Notes: generated by a model from the sequence alone, not told the origin. Shown: positions 25,953 to 35,049, counted from the first letter of the stretch. The stretch is 64,000 nucleotides of DNA from Mucilaginibacter flavidus (GCF_024055575.1 NZ_JAMXOE010000015.1:96858-160857), one strand, 5' to 3'. A program made the numbers and translations.

Positions 25953-26351
25953 TCATTCCCCTTTCAGCGCTTCCCGTATTTTATGCGAAGTAGCTTCCAG
26001 TTGCTCGGGAGTGAAGGTTAACTTTGGTCGTGAGAAGTTCATATCGTCGACCCGGTTCATGGGGATGAGGTGGATGTGGGCGTGCGGCACTTCGAGGCCG
26101 ATAACAGCTACGCCAACTTTTTTACAGGGGATAGCCTTTTTTAGACCAGTGGCAACTATTTTGGCAAATATCTGCAGTTCGGTATACACGGCGTCATCCA
26201 TATCGAACAGGTAATCAACCTCTTCTTTGGGTATCACCAGCACATGCCCTTCGGCCAGCGGGTTAATATCCAGGAATGCCAAAAAATCAATGGTCTCGGC
26301 TACTTTATACGCCGGTATTTCGCCTGATACTATTTTTGAGAAGATGGTCAT
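25953..26351 (-). CDS. HIT family hydrolase
   Basis: 132 residues of the histidine-triad superfamily (nucleotide hydrolase or transferase, HinT-like). The N-terminal MTIFSKIVSGEIPAYKV and the active-site triad HAHIHLIPM (about 91-99) are diagnostic. Cytoplasmic purine-nucleoside phosphoramidase activity is usual for this group. It lies 3' of greA on the same strand, with 103 bp of repeat words between. Confidence 0.93.
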   Translation of the reverse strand: MTIFSKIVSGEIPAYKVAETIDFLAFLDINPLAEGHVLVIPKEEVDYLFDMDDAVYTELQIFAKIVATGLKKAIPCKKVGVAVIGLEVPHAHIHLIPMNRVDDMNFSRPKLTFTPEQLEATSHKIREALKGE

Positions 26352-26454
26352 GGGGTGAGTGTTTTGTTGTAAAGTTGAAATGTTGTAAGGTTGAAAAGTT
26401 GGGGAAGTCCTAACAATGCAACTGCAGCGTCTTCCGGACTTTCCCGACTAAACC

Positions 26455-26928
26455 TTATCGGCTTATTTCCATTATTTCAAATTCCATTTTACCGGCCGGA
26501 ACGGTAATTTCGGTGGTTTCGCCAACTTTTTTGCCTAACAGGCCTTTGGCTATTGGTGATGCTACCGATATTTTGCCCGATTTAAGGTCGGCTTCGTTTT
26601 CTGATACCAGCTGGTAGCTCATTACGGCGCCGTTTTTAACGTTTTTAATTTTAACTATCGATAATGCCAGCACCTTCGATGTATCAATTTTCGACTCGTC
26701 CAGCAGGCGGGCATTGGCCAGCATTTCGCCCATCTTCGATATCTTAGCCTCGTGCAGGCCCTGTGCTTCTTTCGCGGCATCATATTCCGCGTTTTCCGAT
26801 AAGTCGCCTTTATCACGCGCCTCAGCAATGGCTTTGCTGATGTTGGTACGCCCCGAGGTTTTAAGCTCGTGTAACTCTTTCTTTAAATTTTCTAAACCTT
26901 CTTTGGTATAATATGCTACCTCTGCCAT
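26455..26928 (-). CDS. greA: transcription elongation factor GreA
   Basis: 157 residues from MAEVAYYTKEGLENL. The N-terminal coiled coil (to about 75) has the acidic tip (EARDKGDLSENAEYDAAKE) that enters the RNA polymerase secondary channel to stimulate transcript cleavage; the C-terminal FKBP-like domain (SIVKIKNVK..., ITVPAGKMEFEIMEISR) follows. The upstream in-frame extension is rejected because family members start here. Confidence 0.96.
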   Translation of the reverse strand: MAEVAYYTKEGLENLKKELHELKTSGRTNISKAIAEARDKGDLSENAEYDAAKEAQGLHEAKISKMGEMLANARLLDESKIDTSKVLALSIVKIKNVKNGAVMSYQLVSENEADLKSGKISVASPIAKGLLGKKVGETTEITVPAGKMEFEIMEISR

Positions 26929-27133
26929 AACGCACAAATTAATTTTTAATAATTTTTGTTTAACCGGTCGCCAAAAAAAACCGCCCTCCCTTGTTTTAAG
27001 AAGGACGCGATGGCTTTCTTTTAAAATACAAACAAGACTATACGGGCCCATAGCCTACATAGTCTTGCTTTGTGTTGAAACGAAGATAAGTGATTTAAGT
27101 TTTAATATCCAAATTTTTTTGCGGGCGAACCCC

Positions 27134-27300
27134 GGTTCATAGTTCATGGTTCATAGATCATGGTAAAACAAGAGCTAAAAGCCATGAATCAAGAGCCAAG
27201 AGTCAAGAAAAACCCCACTACTACTAATTCCCCTCCGGCTATGAACTATCCCGCACGTGCGGGATCAACTATGAACTTTTTCACTATTAACCATGAACCA
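27134..27300. repeat. degenerate GTTCATAGTTCATGG words and a CCCGCACGTGCGGG palindrome
   Basis: Reiterated TTCATGG/CCATGAA words on both arms with an AAGAGCCAAGAGTCAAG word between, plus a perfect ATCCCGCACGTGCGGGAT palindrome at about 27248. It occupies the greA/panD divergent intergenic region. Confidence 0.65.
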
Positions 27301-27309
27301 AAAATTATC

Positions 27310-27317
27310 TACCTTTG
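27310..27317 (+). promoter_or_regulatory. -7 element of panD
   Basis: TACCTTTG, a perfect TAnnTTTG box, 5 nt before the panD ATG. No matching -33 TTTG is seen at the usual distance, where repeat words are. It predicts a leaderless panD mRNA. Confidence 0.55.
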
Positions 27318-27322
27318 CACCC

Positions 27323-27673
27323 ATGATAATTGAAGTATTAAAATCCAAGCTTCACCGGGTAAGGGTAACGCAGGCCGAACTTAATTATGTTGGCAGCATT
27401 ACCATTGATGAGGATTTGTTGGATGCGGCTAATATTATACCCAATGAGAAGGTGCAGATTGTAAATAATAACAACGGCGCCCGCTTTGAAACTTACACCA
27501 TCCGCGGCGAACGCGGCACTGGCACCATTTGCCTTAACGGCGCAACCGCCCGACTTGCACAGGTTGGCGATATTGTGATTATTATGAGCTACGCTTATAT
27601 GGAAGTTGACGAGGCTCGCAAATATGAGCCGATTTTGGTATTCCCTGATAATGATAATAAGCTGTTGAAATAA
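27323..27673 (+). CDS. panD: aspartate 1-decarboxylase
   Basis: Makes beta-alanine for pantothenate. A 116-residue pyruvoyl enzyme; self-processing occurs at Gly-Ser in LNYVGSITID (about 24-25). Other marks are RGTGTICLNGATARLAQVGDIVIIMSY. The start is set by the family N-terminus MIIEVLKSKLHRVRVTQ; ten upstream in-frame residues are non-conserved and come from promoter sequence. Confidence 0.96.
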   Translation: MIIEVLKSKLHRVRVTQAELNYVGSITIDEDLLDAANIIPNEKVQIVNNNNGARFETYTIRGERGTGTICLNGATARLAQVGDIVIIMSYAYMEVDEARKYEPILVFPDNDNKLLK

Positions 27674-27780
27674 GTCCGAAGTCTTGAGTCTTAAGTCCTA
27701 AGTCGGATTTGGTTTTTTGACTTAAGACTCAAGACTATCGACTTAAGACTCAAGACTATCGACTTAAGACTAATAAGACT
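27674..27780. repeat. degenerate AGTCTTAAGTC words with inverted arms
   Basis: AGTCTTGAGTCTTAAGTCC on the left; GACTTAAGACTCAAGACTAT repeated twice on the right. It lies between the convergent panD and lipoprotein genes. Confidence 0.75.
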
Positions 27781-27784
27781 CCCC

Positions 27785-28303
27785 CTACCTATTAGGATAT
27801 GCGCTCAACCCCAGTATAATATGCAAACTGGGGCTAACCTGGATGGCATTGCGCAGTTTGTAAACCATCCTGATTTTCACCTGTGTCTGCCGCACATGCT
27901 GATCTAAAAACGAAGAATTATCGATATCGAGCACCATGGTGTTGCCCACACCGGCGGTAATATCTGTACGCGATGCTACCAAAACCTCGTCTGTGCCATC
28001 GGCTTTAGCCATATAGACCTTTACCATGGTGAGATTGCCGATGTTGAAATCCGAAGGATCCCTTGATTCGAGCTTGGCCGATACCATACGCACCTCGCTT
28101 ACTTTGGCCCCATTGTTACCGTCTTTACGAAAATCCTGGTCGAAACTGGTTGCCATGGCCGTTGCCGAGTGTTCTTCACCGGGCTTATCCGTTTGCGGGA
28201 TGGTAACCGTAGTGGTATAGGGGAAGGTTGATTTAACAATAGACTGCATCATGGCACAACTGGCGAAAACCAATATAAAGGCAACTAAAAATAACGGCTT
28301 CAT
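27785..28303 (-). CDS. lipoprotein, hypothetical
   Basis: 172 residues from MKPLFLVAFILVFASC, a lipobox with Cys16, so a lipidated envelope protein. The rest is a predicted beta-rich domain (VRMVSAKLESRDPSDFNIGNLTMVKVYMAKADG, TDITAGVGNTMVLDIDNSSFLDQHVRQTQVKIRMVYKLRN). No family recognised. An in-frame extension of 40 residues upstream is hydrophobic but lacks support. Confidence 0.75.
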   Translation of the reverse strand: MKPLFLVAFILVFASCAMMQSIVKSTFPYTTTVTIPQTDKPGEEHSATAMATSFDQDFRKDGNNGAKVSEVRMVSAKLESRDPSDFNIGNLTMVKVYMAKADGTDEVLVASRTDITAGVGNTMVLDIDNSSFLDQHVRQTQVKIRMVYKLRNAIQVSPSLHIILGLSAYPNR

Positions 28304-28445
28304 AATTTTAGGGATTACCACAACAAGGTAGCTGATGGCGGCCACAAAAACAACATAAAATAAATTTAAAGTTAACTGTATGTTGGGGGCTTGTAATACC
28401 CTGCCCGCAACAAAGGCGAACAAGTTGAAACAATTGCCAAACCAT

Positions 28446-28476
28446 TTTGCCCCCGGCGGCTATACCCTTAAATTTG
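28446..28476 (+). promoter_or_regulatory. Bacteroidota promoter of the GNAT gene
   Basis: TTTG (28446-28449), 19-nt spacer, TAAATTTG (28469-28476); ATG at 28495. A textbook match. Confidence 0.8.
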
Positions 28477-28494
28477 CATTGCTAACCATAAACA

Positions 28495-28968
28495 ATGGAA
28501 AAACAAATAACTTACCGAATAGCAACTACCGCCGAAGAGTTTGAAAATGGCAAAAAACTGTTCCACGAATATGTGATCTCGTTAAATGTCGACCTGTCGT
28601 TTCAGAATTTCGAGACCGAACTGGAGACTATCGACACCCAATATAACAAGCCTGCCGGGGCCTTGCTGCTGGCCATGGATGGCGATGCCTTTGTTGGCTG
28701 CAGCGGAATCCGCAAGCTGGACGACGAAACGGCCGAACTTAAACGCATGTATGTTAAAAACCAGTACCGGGGCTACCAGGTTGGCGTAGCACTGCTGCAG
28801 CGCTCGTGCGAAATTGCCAAACAGCTGGGTTATAAAAAACTGCGGCTCGACACCCTGGCCAGCATGACCAAAGCCCAGCAGCTTTACGCCGCATCCGGGT
28901 TCTACGAAATTGAACCATACCGCTTTAACCCCCTGCCCGGGACGATGTATATGGAGAAGGAGTTGTAA
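28495..28968 (+). CDS. GNAT-family N-acetyltransferase
   Basis: 157 residues with the GNAT fold: LKRMYVKNQYRGYQVGVALLQRSCEIAKQLGYKKLRLDT contains motif A (the R/Q-x-x-G-x-G/A type pyrophosphate loop, here QYRGYQVG) and the C-terminal AQQLYAASGFYEIEPYRFNPLPGTMYMEK is typical of small-molecule acetyltransferases. Substrate unknown. A repeat-rich, gene-free 1.2 kb follows it. Confidence 0.9.
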   Translation: MEKQITYRIATTAEEFENGKKLFHEYVISLNVDLSFQNFETELETIDTQYNKPAGALLLAMDGDAFVGCSGIRKLDDETAELKRMYVKNQYRGYQVGVALLQRSCEIAKQLGYKKLRLDTLASMTKAQQLYAASGFYEIEPYRFNPLPGTMYMEKEL

Positions 28969-29170
28969 GGGGGCGTAAAATATTTTTGTCGCCCGAAGCT
29001 TATTTGCTGACAGGCACCCCATAAAAGTATCCGTAAAATGATAAAATTCTCATTGATAATCAGCGACTTAAAAATGCGTAATTGCGAGTATCCATCAGGG
29101 TAAATCTTGAAAAAGATATGTGATGACGTGCGGGAAGCTTCGAAGTTTTATTCCTTTTTAGAACTTAAAC

Positions 29171-29445
29171 TTACCCCGCTCAATTGCCGCGGAGGCTGTT
29201 ACTTTTGTCTTGATACAAAAGTAACCAAAAAATCAAGTCACCAGAAATGCTTCCTTGCCGCACTGGGCCTTTCACGCACAAAGCCGAAAAAACTGCGGGC
29301 TGGAATCTTTTTGCCGGACTACCCCATCCCGCGCAGACCCTGCATGCAAAAATTTCCTATGCCCTGCCCGACGCACAGGCCGGCAGTTTTTTCGGCTTTT
29401 GCCCGAAGCTTATCTGCTGACGGGAAACCCACAAAAGCATGTGTA
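29171..29445 (+). repeat. structured repeat H, copy A (long form)
   Basis: Starts CCCCGCTCAATTGCCGCGG, then hairpin GTTACTTTTGT / ACAAAAGTAAC (29198-29225), then a long-range stem AAAAAACTGC / GCAGTTTTTT enclosing about 90 nt, ending GCTTATCTGCTGACGGG. Copies B (31071) and C (37871, minus) are the same form. Confidence 0.8.
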
Positions 29446-29729
29446 AACTGGTGAGATTTGCCATTGGTAATGAGCAATTTACGATTACGCATTATAAGGA
29501 ACAAAGCAACCTCTACATAGGACATTCATGAACCAAGATTTTGTGGAGACTTAAATGCGGCTGACAGGTCACCACAGAGTTTTTGCTTCATTGATTTGCA
29601 TGCGTAGAGGTTGCTTCGTTCCTCGCAATGACCACGAGGGAATATTTTTTGTGTCTCGTGAGCAGATAAGCTTCGAAACAACTCCCGGCCTTTGCTAAAC
29701 ATAAGAGGGAAACGATAACAATGTGCTAA

Positions 29730-29918
29730 AAGGCGGGTAAAGGCACGACAGAAAAGCGGGCCAGGGTGTCTGGCCTGCAGCGGGGAAGCTTTTTTCTGTC
29801 TTGATCTTTTGGTTACTTTTGGATCAAGCCATACGGCGCAGCCTTCTTGAGCGCCTATAAAAACAAACAACACGCGAAAAAAGTAACAGCCACCGCGGCA
29901 ATTGAGCGGGGTGAACAC
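29730..29918 (-). repeat. structured repeat H, copy D (short form)
   Basis: On the minus strand it begins like copies A-C but the hairpin loop holds an extra block of about 50 nt, and the tail is different, closing with CAGAAAAAAGC / GCTTTTCTG. Copy E (31490-31684) shares this tail. Confidence 0.75.
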
Positions 29919-30183
29919 TAAGTTAATCCTATAAACTCAATTTCGGAGCAACCCGCAGAGCCTGACGCTTATCGGGCATGCGGCTGTAAGGTTCACTCAT
30001 CTTAAAGTATCATTGATTGTCCTAAGTAGCGGTTGCTTCGTTCCTCGCAATGACGTGACGATGAGTGTTTAATCAAAATCAACTGCGTTTGCAGCCCTTT
30101 TTATTTTTCATTTCCTTCAAACAAACCTCTTTTACATGTCAAAAAATACCCTATTTTTACTCTTATAAAATCACCCTTTCCAA

Positions 30184-30993
30184 GTGTTAAAACCCTTCAT
30201 TGCCCTCGCTTCATTTTGTTTCTTCAGTTTAATTTCAATGGCGCAGCCTTTAGATAATGCGGCTATCCTGGCGCGCAAACAGGTGCCCATATTATGCTAC
30301 CACCAGATACGCAACTGGCGCGCAAGCGACAAACAGGTTGATAAAGATTACATCATTCCCCCGGCTACTTTCAGGGCGCATATGAAAATGCTGGCCGATA
30401 GCGGCTACCACCCCATTTTGCCCGACGAACTATACAACTACCTCACTACCGGCGCCCCTCTGCCCGCCAAACCCATCATGCTCACGTTCGACGATACAGA
30501 CGGCGACCAATGGGATGTGGCCCGCCCCGAGCTAATGAAATATGGCTTTAAAGGCGTTTATTTTATAACCACTACAGATATAGAAAAAAACAAACACTAC
30601 ATGGACGCCAAAAAGATAAAACAACTATCGGACGAGGGGAATGTGATTGCCTGCCACACGCAGGACCATACCAATTTCAGACATTACAAGGGCAACGACT
30701 GGTACACCCAAATTGATAAGCCCACCAAAAGGCTGGAAAAAATTACCGGCAAAGAAATCAAATATTTTGCCTTCCCCTTTGGCGAATGGAATGCCGCCGG
30801 TTTGCCCGAGCTGCACAAGCGGGGCTTTAAGGCTGCCTTCCAGCTCACCTCGCCCCGGGATAATAACGACCCTATCATGACCATCCGCCGCCTGCTGGGT
30901 TGCGGCTACTGGAGCGCAACCACGCTCGACTATAACATAAAGCATGATTTTGGGAAAGTGGGTAAGAAAGTGGTGTTGGCGAAAGTGAAGTAG
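30184..30993 (+). CDS. secreted polysaccharide deacetylase (NodB homology)
   Basis: 269 residues with a GTG start, supported by the signal peptide that follows (MLKPFIALASFCFFSLISMAQ). CE4 motifs: TFDDTDGDQ (catalytic base and metal Asp), HTQDHTNF (H-x3-H metal ligands), and FPFGEWN. It should remove acetyl groups from an N-acetylated cell-surface polysaccharide. It stands alone between two blocks of structured repeats. Confidence 0.9.
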   Translation: MLKPFIALASFCFFSLISMAQPLDNAAILARKQVPILCYHQIRNWRASDKQVDKDYIIPPATFRAHMKMLADSGYHPILPDELYNYLTTGAPLPAKPIMLTFDDTDGDQWDVARPELMKYGFKGVYFITTTDIEKNKHYMDAKKIKQLSDEGNVIACHTQDHTNFRHYKGNDWYTQIDKPTKRLEKITGKEIKYFAFPFGEWNAAGLPELHKRGFKAAFQLTSPRDNNDPIMTIRRLLGCGYWSATTLDYNIKHDFGKVGKKVVLAKVK

Positions 30994-31070
30994 TCTGTAT
31001 TGGTGCTGAAAAATATGTTGTGCCGTATGGGTAGCTTCGAATTATTGGTGTTTTTTATAACTTAGAGTTG

Positions 31071-31345
31071 GCCCCGCTCAATTGCCGCGGAGGCTGTTAC
31101 TTTTTGTCTTGATACAAAAAGTAACCAAAAAAATCAAGTCAGCAGAAATGCTTCTTGGCGCACAGGGCCTCTCACGCACAAATCCGAAAACGCTGCGGGC
31201 TGGAATCTTTTTGCCGGATGACCCTTTTTGGCGCAGACCCTGCAATGCAAAAATTTCCTATGCCCTGCCCGACACACAGGCCGGCAGCGTTTTCCGATTT
31301 CGCCCGAAGCTTATCTGCTGACGGGAGACCCCAGAAAGTATACGT
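31071..31345 (+). repeat. structured repeat H, copy B (long form)
   Basis: Hairpin GTTACTTTTTGT / ACAAAAAGTAAC (31096-31125), one base pair longer than copy A on both arms. The long-range stem reads AAAACGCTGC / GCAGCGTTTT, a paired double change relative to copy A. Confidence 0.8.
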
Positions 31346-31489
31346 ACAACGATAAAATTCGCAATTCATAAGCGGTTTCTTGCAATGATAGTGGGAGAGT
31401 GTTTTGTTACCCCTCCGCACCTTCGGGCAAAAGTCAAGTCAACGGCAGGCCCATGCAAAACATAAAAATGAAGCAATAACAAAATGGTT

Positions 31490-31684
31490 AAGGCGGGTAA
31501 AGGCACGACAGAAAAGCGGGCCGGGGAGTCTGGCCTGCAGCGCTGAAGCTTTTTTCTGTCTTGATTTATTCGCGGGTTGTTTGTTTTTTATAGGCGCTCA
31601 TGAGGTCGCTTCGCTTTGTTTTTTGGTCCTTTTTGTATCAAGACAAAAAGGACTAGCCCCCGCGGCAATTGAGCGGGGTGAACA
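31490..31684 (-). repeat. structured repeat H, copy E (short form)
   Basis: Hairpin GTCCTTTTTGT / ACAAAAAGGAC (31626-31653): the TTA/TAA of the other copies is replaced on both arms so that pairing is kept. Same tail as copy D. It forms an inverted pair with copy B. Confidence 0.8.
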
Positions 31685-31797
31685 TTAAGTTAACCCCACA
31701 AACACCATTCCGAAGCTACCCGCACTCAAAGCACAACCGAACCACCACCTCCACCATTAAATTAAAACAAATACCCCCTTCCCTCTCTTTTAGTGGC

Positions 31798-32160
31798 ATG
31801 ATAACAGTAATCGGTATTTTCCCCGACCCTCAAATAGCCGAACAGGCCACATCCTACCTGCTGGGCAACCTGTTTAAAGCAGAAAATGTTGACACCCATA
31901 CCGGCGGCGACCCGGCACGCATCACCGAATTTTTTAACCACCTGTTTGATAACCCGCAGGAAGCCGAAGCCCATGCCGCCCTCGCCCAAAACGCGACCAT
32001 TGTAACCGTGCATGCCCTCGACGCCCGCGAGGCGCAGGAAGCGGCCGACGTGTTCAATAATTACGGCGCGCTGGATGTGGGCATCCCGGGCAGCAGCGAC
32101 CCGCTGAACCGGATTGTAGAAAAGGCGGTGAACCATACGGTGAGGTTGCGGGGGGAATAA
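31798..32160 (+). CDS. hypothetical protein (stress-protein-like)
   Basis: 120 residues from MITVIGIFPDPQIAEQATSYLL; upstream in-frame sequence belongs to repeat E and is not coding. The N-terminal beta-alpha unit and the later NATIVTVHALDAREAQEAADVFNNYGALDV resemble general-stress-protein-17M type repeats (V-V-x-F-x-x-x-x-x-A), in which two such units pair. Function not known. Confidence 0.7.
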   Translation: MITVIGIFPDPQIAEQATSYLLGNLFKAENVDTHTGGDPARITEFFNHLFDNPQEAEAHAALAQNATIVTVHALDAREAQEAADVFNNYGALDVGIPGSSDPLNRIVEKAVNHTVRLRGE

Positions 32161-32182
32161 GGTAAACCAATACCAGTATTAT

Positions 32183-32352
32183 AGTACAATTTGCGTTCCT
32201 GTGCACACTGAAACACAAGGAACAGGGTGGAACAGTAAATAGCAGGGCCAAAGCGCCAAAAAGTTCGTTTCTGTGCTGCCAATGCGCTTTTTACCCTGTT
32301 TGCTACGTTAAAAAACGCGAAAAGTGCTGACAAATTAGTGTCAGCACTTTTG
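32183..32352 (-). repeat. dispersed structured repeat R, copy 2
   Basis: Inverted relative to copy 1 (3223-3378). Block 2 stem GTTCCTGTG / CACAAGGAAC and block 1 hairpin AAAAGTGCTGACA around loop CTAATTT are both kept, while the interior has diverged. Confidence 0.75.
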
Positions 32353-32640
32353 TGAAAAAAATTGCTTATGCGCTGTTATGCCCGCCATAGGCTGCTTTAA
32401 AACAAGAAAATCCGTACGCCATGCGCCGGGCTGGCTTTGGAAGGGAAAAATTAAATTACAGGAAGCCTTTTTGTTATTATGCCGTTGCCTCGGTTGGTAG
32501 AAACCGGGGCCCGCGCTATTCACTCATACGCCTGCAGGCATTAGGCGCGAAGGCCGGTATACGTTCTATCGCTAACGGGATAGTAACCTATTATCAACAA
32601 AATGCTTACCTTTCCTTAATAAATTCAACCACACTAAACA
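32353..32640. repeat. leader region of the HNH gene with structured repeat S, copy 2
   Basis: The minus strand of about 32468-32580 matches the segments at 25735 and 36700 (TGCAGGCGTATGA, ATAGCGCGGGCC, GTTTCTACCA). It ends about 60 bp before the TTG start of the HNH gene. No gene is seen here. Confidence 0.55.
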
Positions 32641-33597
32641 TTGTCGCTGCTCAACCAGTTTATTGATAAGCTTTCCCGCCTTAAACGCGCTAATACCATC
32701 TATGGCAAAGCGCCGCATAAGCCGGTGTTATTGCTGTCAATTATTGAACTGTTTGACAAAGGCGTTGTTGAAAACAATCGCTTTTACATTAACACCGACC
32801 TTGTTGGCGCATTTCTCGAAAACTGGCGGCTGCTGGTTGACACCACACATTCGGCCGATTTTACACAGCCCTTTTACTACCTGCAAAGCGAAAAGATAAA
32901 TGGACTGCTATTTTGGTTTTTGCAGCCTAAGCCTGGCTGCCAGGTTAATGCCTACATCCGCAGCGTAAATGTATTATCAAACGTGTTGGATTACGGTTAT
33001 TTTTCCGATAACATTTACCTGCTATTTACCGATGCCGCTGCACGCAGCATGATGAGACTAGCCCTGTTGAATACTTACTTCCCGCAACGTAAAGCAGCTT
33101 TTGTACAGGCCAAGCAAAGCGGTAACAGCTATATCAATAACCTTGAAAACTACCTTTTAAACGAACCCGACGTACCTTACCAACCTGCGACTGCCGAAAC
33201 TGAGGAAGATGATTTTGTACGCGGCGGCCTGTTTAAAAAGCTGGTGCCGAAAGTTTACAATAATACCTGCTGCATTACCGGCATGCGCCTGCAATCATCA
33301 TACGGACATTCGTTTATTGATGCCTGCCACATTATCCCTTTTGCCGTATCTCATAACGATAAGGTGACCAATGGTCTGGCCCTTTGCCCGAATCTACACC
33401 GCGCTTTTGACCGTGGACTGGTAGCTATTAGCAATAATTACCGGGTAATTATATCGCCTCATTTAATTGAAAGCGAAGAGCACCCTTATAATATAAAGCA
33501 GTTAAAAGGAGTGGAAATAGCCCTGCCGCAGGATAAATGGCATTATCCGAATTTGGAGAGTTTGGAATGGCATAGGGATAAGGTGTTTAAGGGGTGA
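32641..33597 (+). CDS. HNH endonuclease (HNH_2 family)
   Basis: 318 residues. The frame is closed by a TAA at 32635-32637 and no ATG lies before the conserved N-terminal domain, so the start is TTG at 32641. Residues 1-160 match the front domain of restriction-like HNH proteins (KAPHKPVLLLSIIELFDKG). The nuclease part (about 205-270) has CCITG, CHIIPFA, NGLALCPNLHRAFDRG with the H-N-H residues, and ends LEWHRDKVFKG. Likely a DNA endonuclease, perhaps defensive. The convergent neighbour has a related C-terminus. Confidence 0.85.
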   Translation: MSLLNQFIDKLSRLKRANTIYGKAPHKPVLLLSIIELFDKGVVENNRFYINTDLVGAFLENWRLLVDTTHSADFTQPFYYLQSEKINGLLFWFLQPKPGCQVNAYIRSVNVLSNVLDYGYFSDNIYLLFTDAAARSMMRLALLNTYFPQRKAAFVQAKQSGNSYINNLENYLLNEPDVPYQPATAETEEDDFVRGGLFKKLVPKVYNNTCCITGMRLQSSYGHSFIDACHIIPFAVSHNDKVTNGLALCPNLHRAFDRGLVAISNNYRVIISPHLIESEEHPYNIKQLKGVEIALPQDKWHYPNLESLEWHRDKVFKG

Positions 33598-33610
33598 GAG
33601 CCGGCATAGT

Positions 33611-34549
33611 TCATCCCTTAAATATTTTCGAATTATGCCATTCAATATATTGCTTATCCGGCCTGTCATATTGATTTAAAGGCACCGTAACCAAATCCTT
33701 TCCATGATATTGATAATACTCTTTCCCGTTGGCAAACTCTGCTTTGATTCTGTTGCTTACCTCAACTTTCAAGTCAGTTGTGATCGTTAAATATCCGTTG
33801 TCAAAGAGTTTATGAATGTCCGAGCGCAACAAAATTCCATTTGAAACCGCATGAGGGCCAAGCTCAGAATATGCACGTATATGAGCACTCTCCAAAACCG
33901 GCAATGTCTTTTCACCGGTAATAGAACATCTTCGTTGATATGCATCCGTAATAGAAACCCGAAAGGCTCCTTGACCAATTCTAATTTTTGACAAAATCGA
34001 TTTTCCATATCTTACGTCAGGTTCATTTAACGAAAATACATTGTTGCTAGGCTGCTGGTCATAAATCATATACTTTTCTAAAAGCAATTCCACTTGCTGC
34101 CAAATCCCTTTCCCAATTTGATCGTCAGTGTTGTAAGCTTTTCCTTGTACGATGCTTTTTGCCCAGTTTTCAGGGGTTTTAATCCAATCTTTTTCTTCGA
34201 AAAATATCGGGTTATTTAATACAATGCAGCCTATTTGTGGGTTGACGTCGGTTTTATTTGTCCTGTAGTTTAGAATTTTCGATTGGAATTCAGCGTAACT
34301 TTTACATCCATTCCTATCTCCGAACGTATCCCACGCCACCGAAATTGGCAAAAAAGTGTGGCTCGAGAAAAAGCCAACTCCACCAATCGCGTTCATCGGG
34401 TATTTAAGTTTGAAAAGAAAAGGCGCGTTTGGTGTCAACAATCTAAAGTTTACACTACCGCCGGGTTGCCAGAAGTTTACATCTTCAGGGTTTATATGCC
34501 TTAAATAATTAAACCAACTATTATCGGTAACTCCCAAGTAAAACTTCAT
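33611..34549 (-). CDS. HNH endonuclease with EVE/PUA-like N-terminal domain
   Basis: 312 residues. The N-terminal half (MKFYLGVTDNSWFNYL, VNFWQPGG, PFLFKLKYPMNAIGGVGFFS) looks like an EVE/PUA-type base-reading domain; the C-terminal half is HNH_2 with CSITG, ESAHIRAYSELG, SNGILLRSDIHKLFDNG and the terminal IEWHNSKIFKG. Proteins built this way include modification-dependent (type IV) restriction enzymes. No methyltransferase is adjacent, which fits. Stop-to-stop distance to the other HNH gene is 13 bp. Confidence 0.82.
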   Translation of the reverse strand: MKFYLGVTDNSWFNYLRHINPEDVNFWQPGGSVNFRLLTPNAPFLFKLKYPMNAIGGVGFFSSHTFLPISVAWDTFGDRNGCKSYAEFQSKILNYRTNKTDVNPQIGCIVLNNPIFFEEKDWIKTPENWAKSIVQGKAYNTDDQIGKGIWQQVELLLEKYMIYDQQPSNNVFSLNEPDVRYGKSILSKIRIGQGAFRVSITDAYQRRCSITGEKTLPVLESAHIRAYSELGPHAVSNGILLRSDIHKLFDNGYLTITTDLKVEVSNRIKAEFANGKEYYQYHGKDLVTVPLNQYDRPDKQYIEWHNSKIFKG

Positions 34550-34635
34550 GGAGTGAATTTAATAATTAAGTAACATATTATTAAAGTTATAATATTATAT
34601 ATACATTAGCCATAACCAATCCTAACACAATTACA

Positions 34636-35001
34636 ATGGACGAGAAGCAATTTTATGAAAACGGTGAAGTTATAGTAACCCAATCCCGATTTATCGTTGG
34701 CAGTAAAACATACGCCATGAGGAATATATCCTCTGTTCAAATTGGGGTTATCGAACCGAATCGAACACTTGGATACATTCTGTTGATTATCGGAATAGTA
34801 GTAGCGTTGGCGGCAGAAAACAAGGTTTTTGGAATCATAGTAGCAGTGATCGCAGGCGTATTTCTTTTCACTCAAAAAACAAAATATTCGGTTCGAATTG
34901 CAACCAACTCCGGGGCTATGGATGGTCTCATTTCTGAAAGCAAAGAATACATTCGGCAGATTGTGGCTGCATTAAACGAGGCGATTGTGCATATGGGTTG
35001 A
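34636..35001 (+). CDS. DUF6232-family membrane protein
   Basis: 121 residues: an N-terminal strand-rich part (FYENGEVIVTQSRFIVGSKTYAMRNISSVQIGVIEP), two adjacent transmembrane helices (YILLIIGIVVALAAENKVFGIIVAVIAGVFLF), and a C-terminal strand-helix part. This is the DUF6232 layout (PH-like half domains around a helical hairpin). Function unknown. It is followed by its own terminator, so it is not co-transcribed with the caspase gene. Confidence 0.75.
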   Translation: MDEKQFYENGEVIVTQSRFIVGSKTYAMRNISSVQIGVIEPNRTLGYILLIIGIVVALAAENKVFGIIVAVIAGVFLFTQKTKYSVRIATNSGAMDGLISESKEYIRQIVAALNEAIVHMG

Positions 35002-35049
35002 ACAACATCTAACTTAAAGCACATTCCGACCAGCAGAACCGTCTGTTGG

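Larger units (their letters stand above)
28969..30183. repeat. 1.2-kb gene-free repeat block
   Basis: Contains structured repeat H copy A (+, 29171-29445), H copy D (-, 29730-29918), and two copies of a GGTTGCTTCGTTCCTCGCAA module (about 29607 and 30030). Short open frames here are carried by the repeats and are not genes. Confidence 0.7.

Noticed and set aside
27674..27780. Possible CRISPR-like array from repeated GACTTAAGACT words
   Set aside because: Units are about 11 nt with no unique spacers of constant length and the arms are inverted; no cas gene is in the window.
29107..29454. Open frame of 115 codons in the repeat block
   Set aside because: It runs through structured repeat H; the same peptide-like strings appear in copies B and C in different frames with frameshifting indels, so it is not under protein selection.
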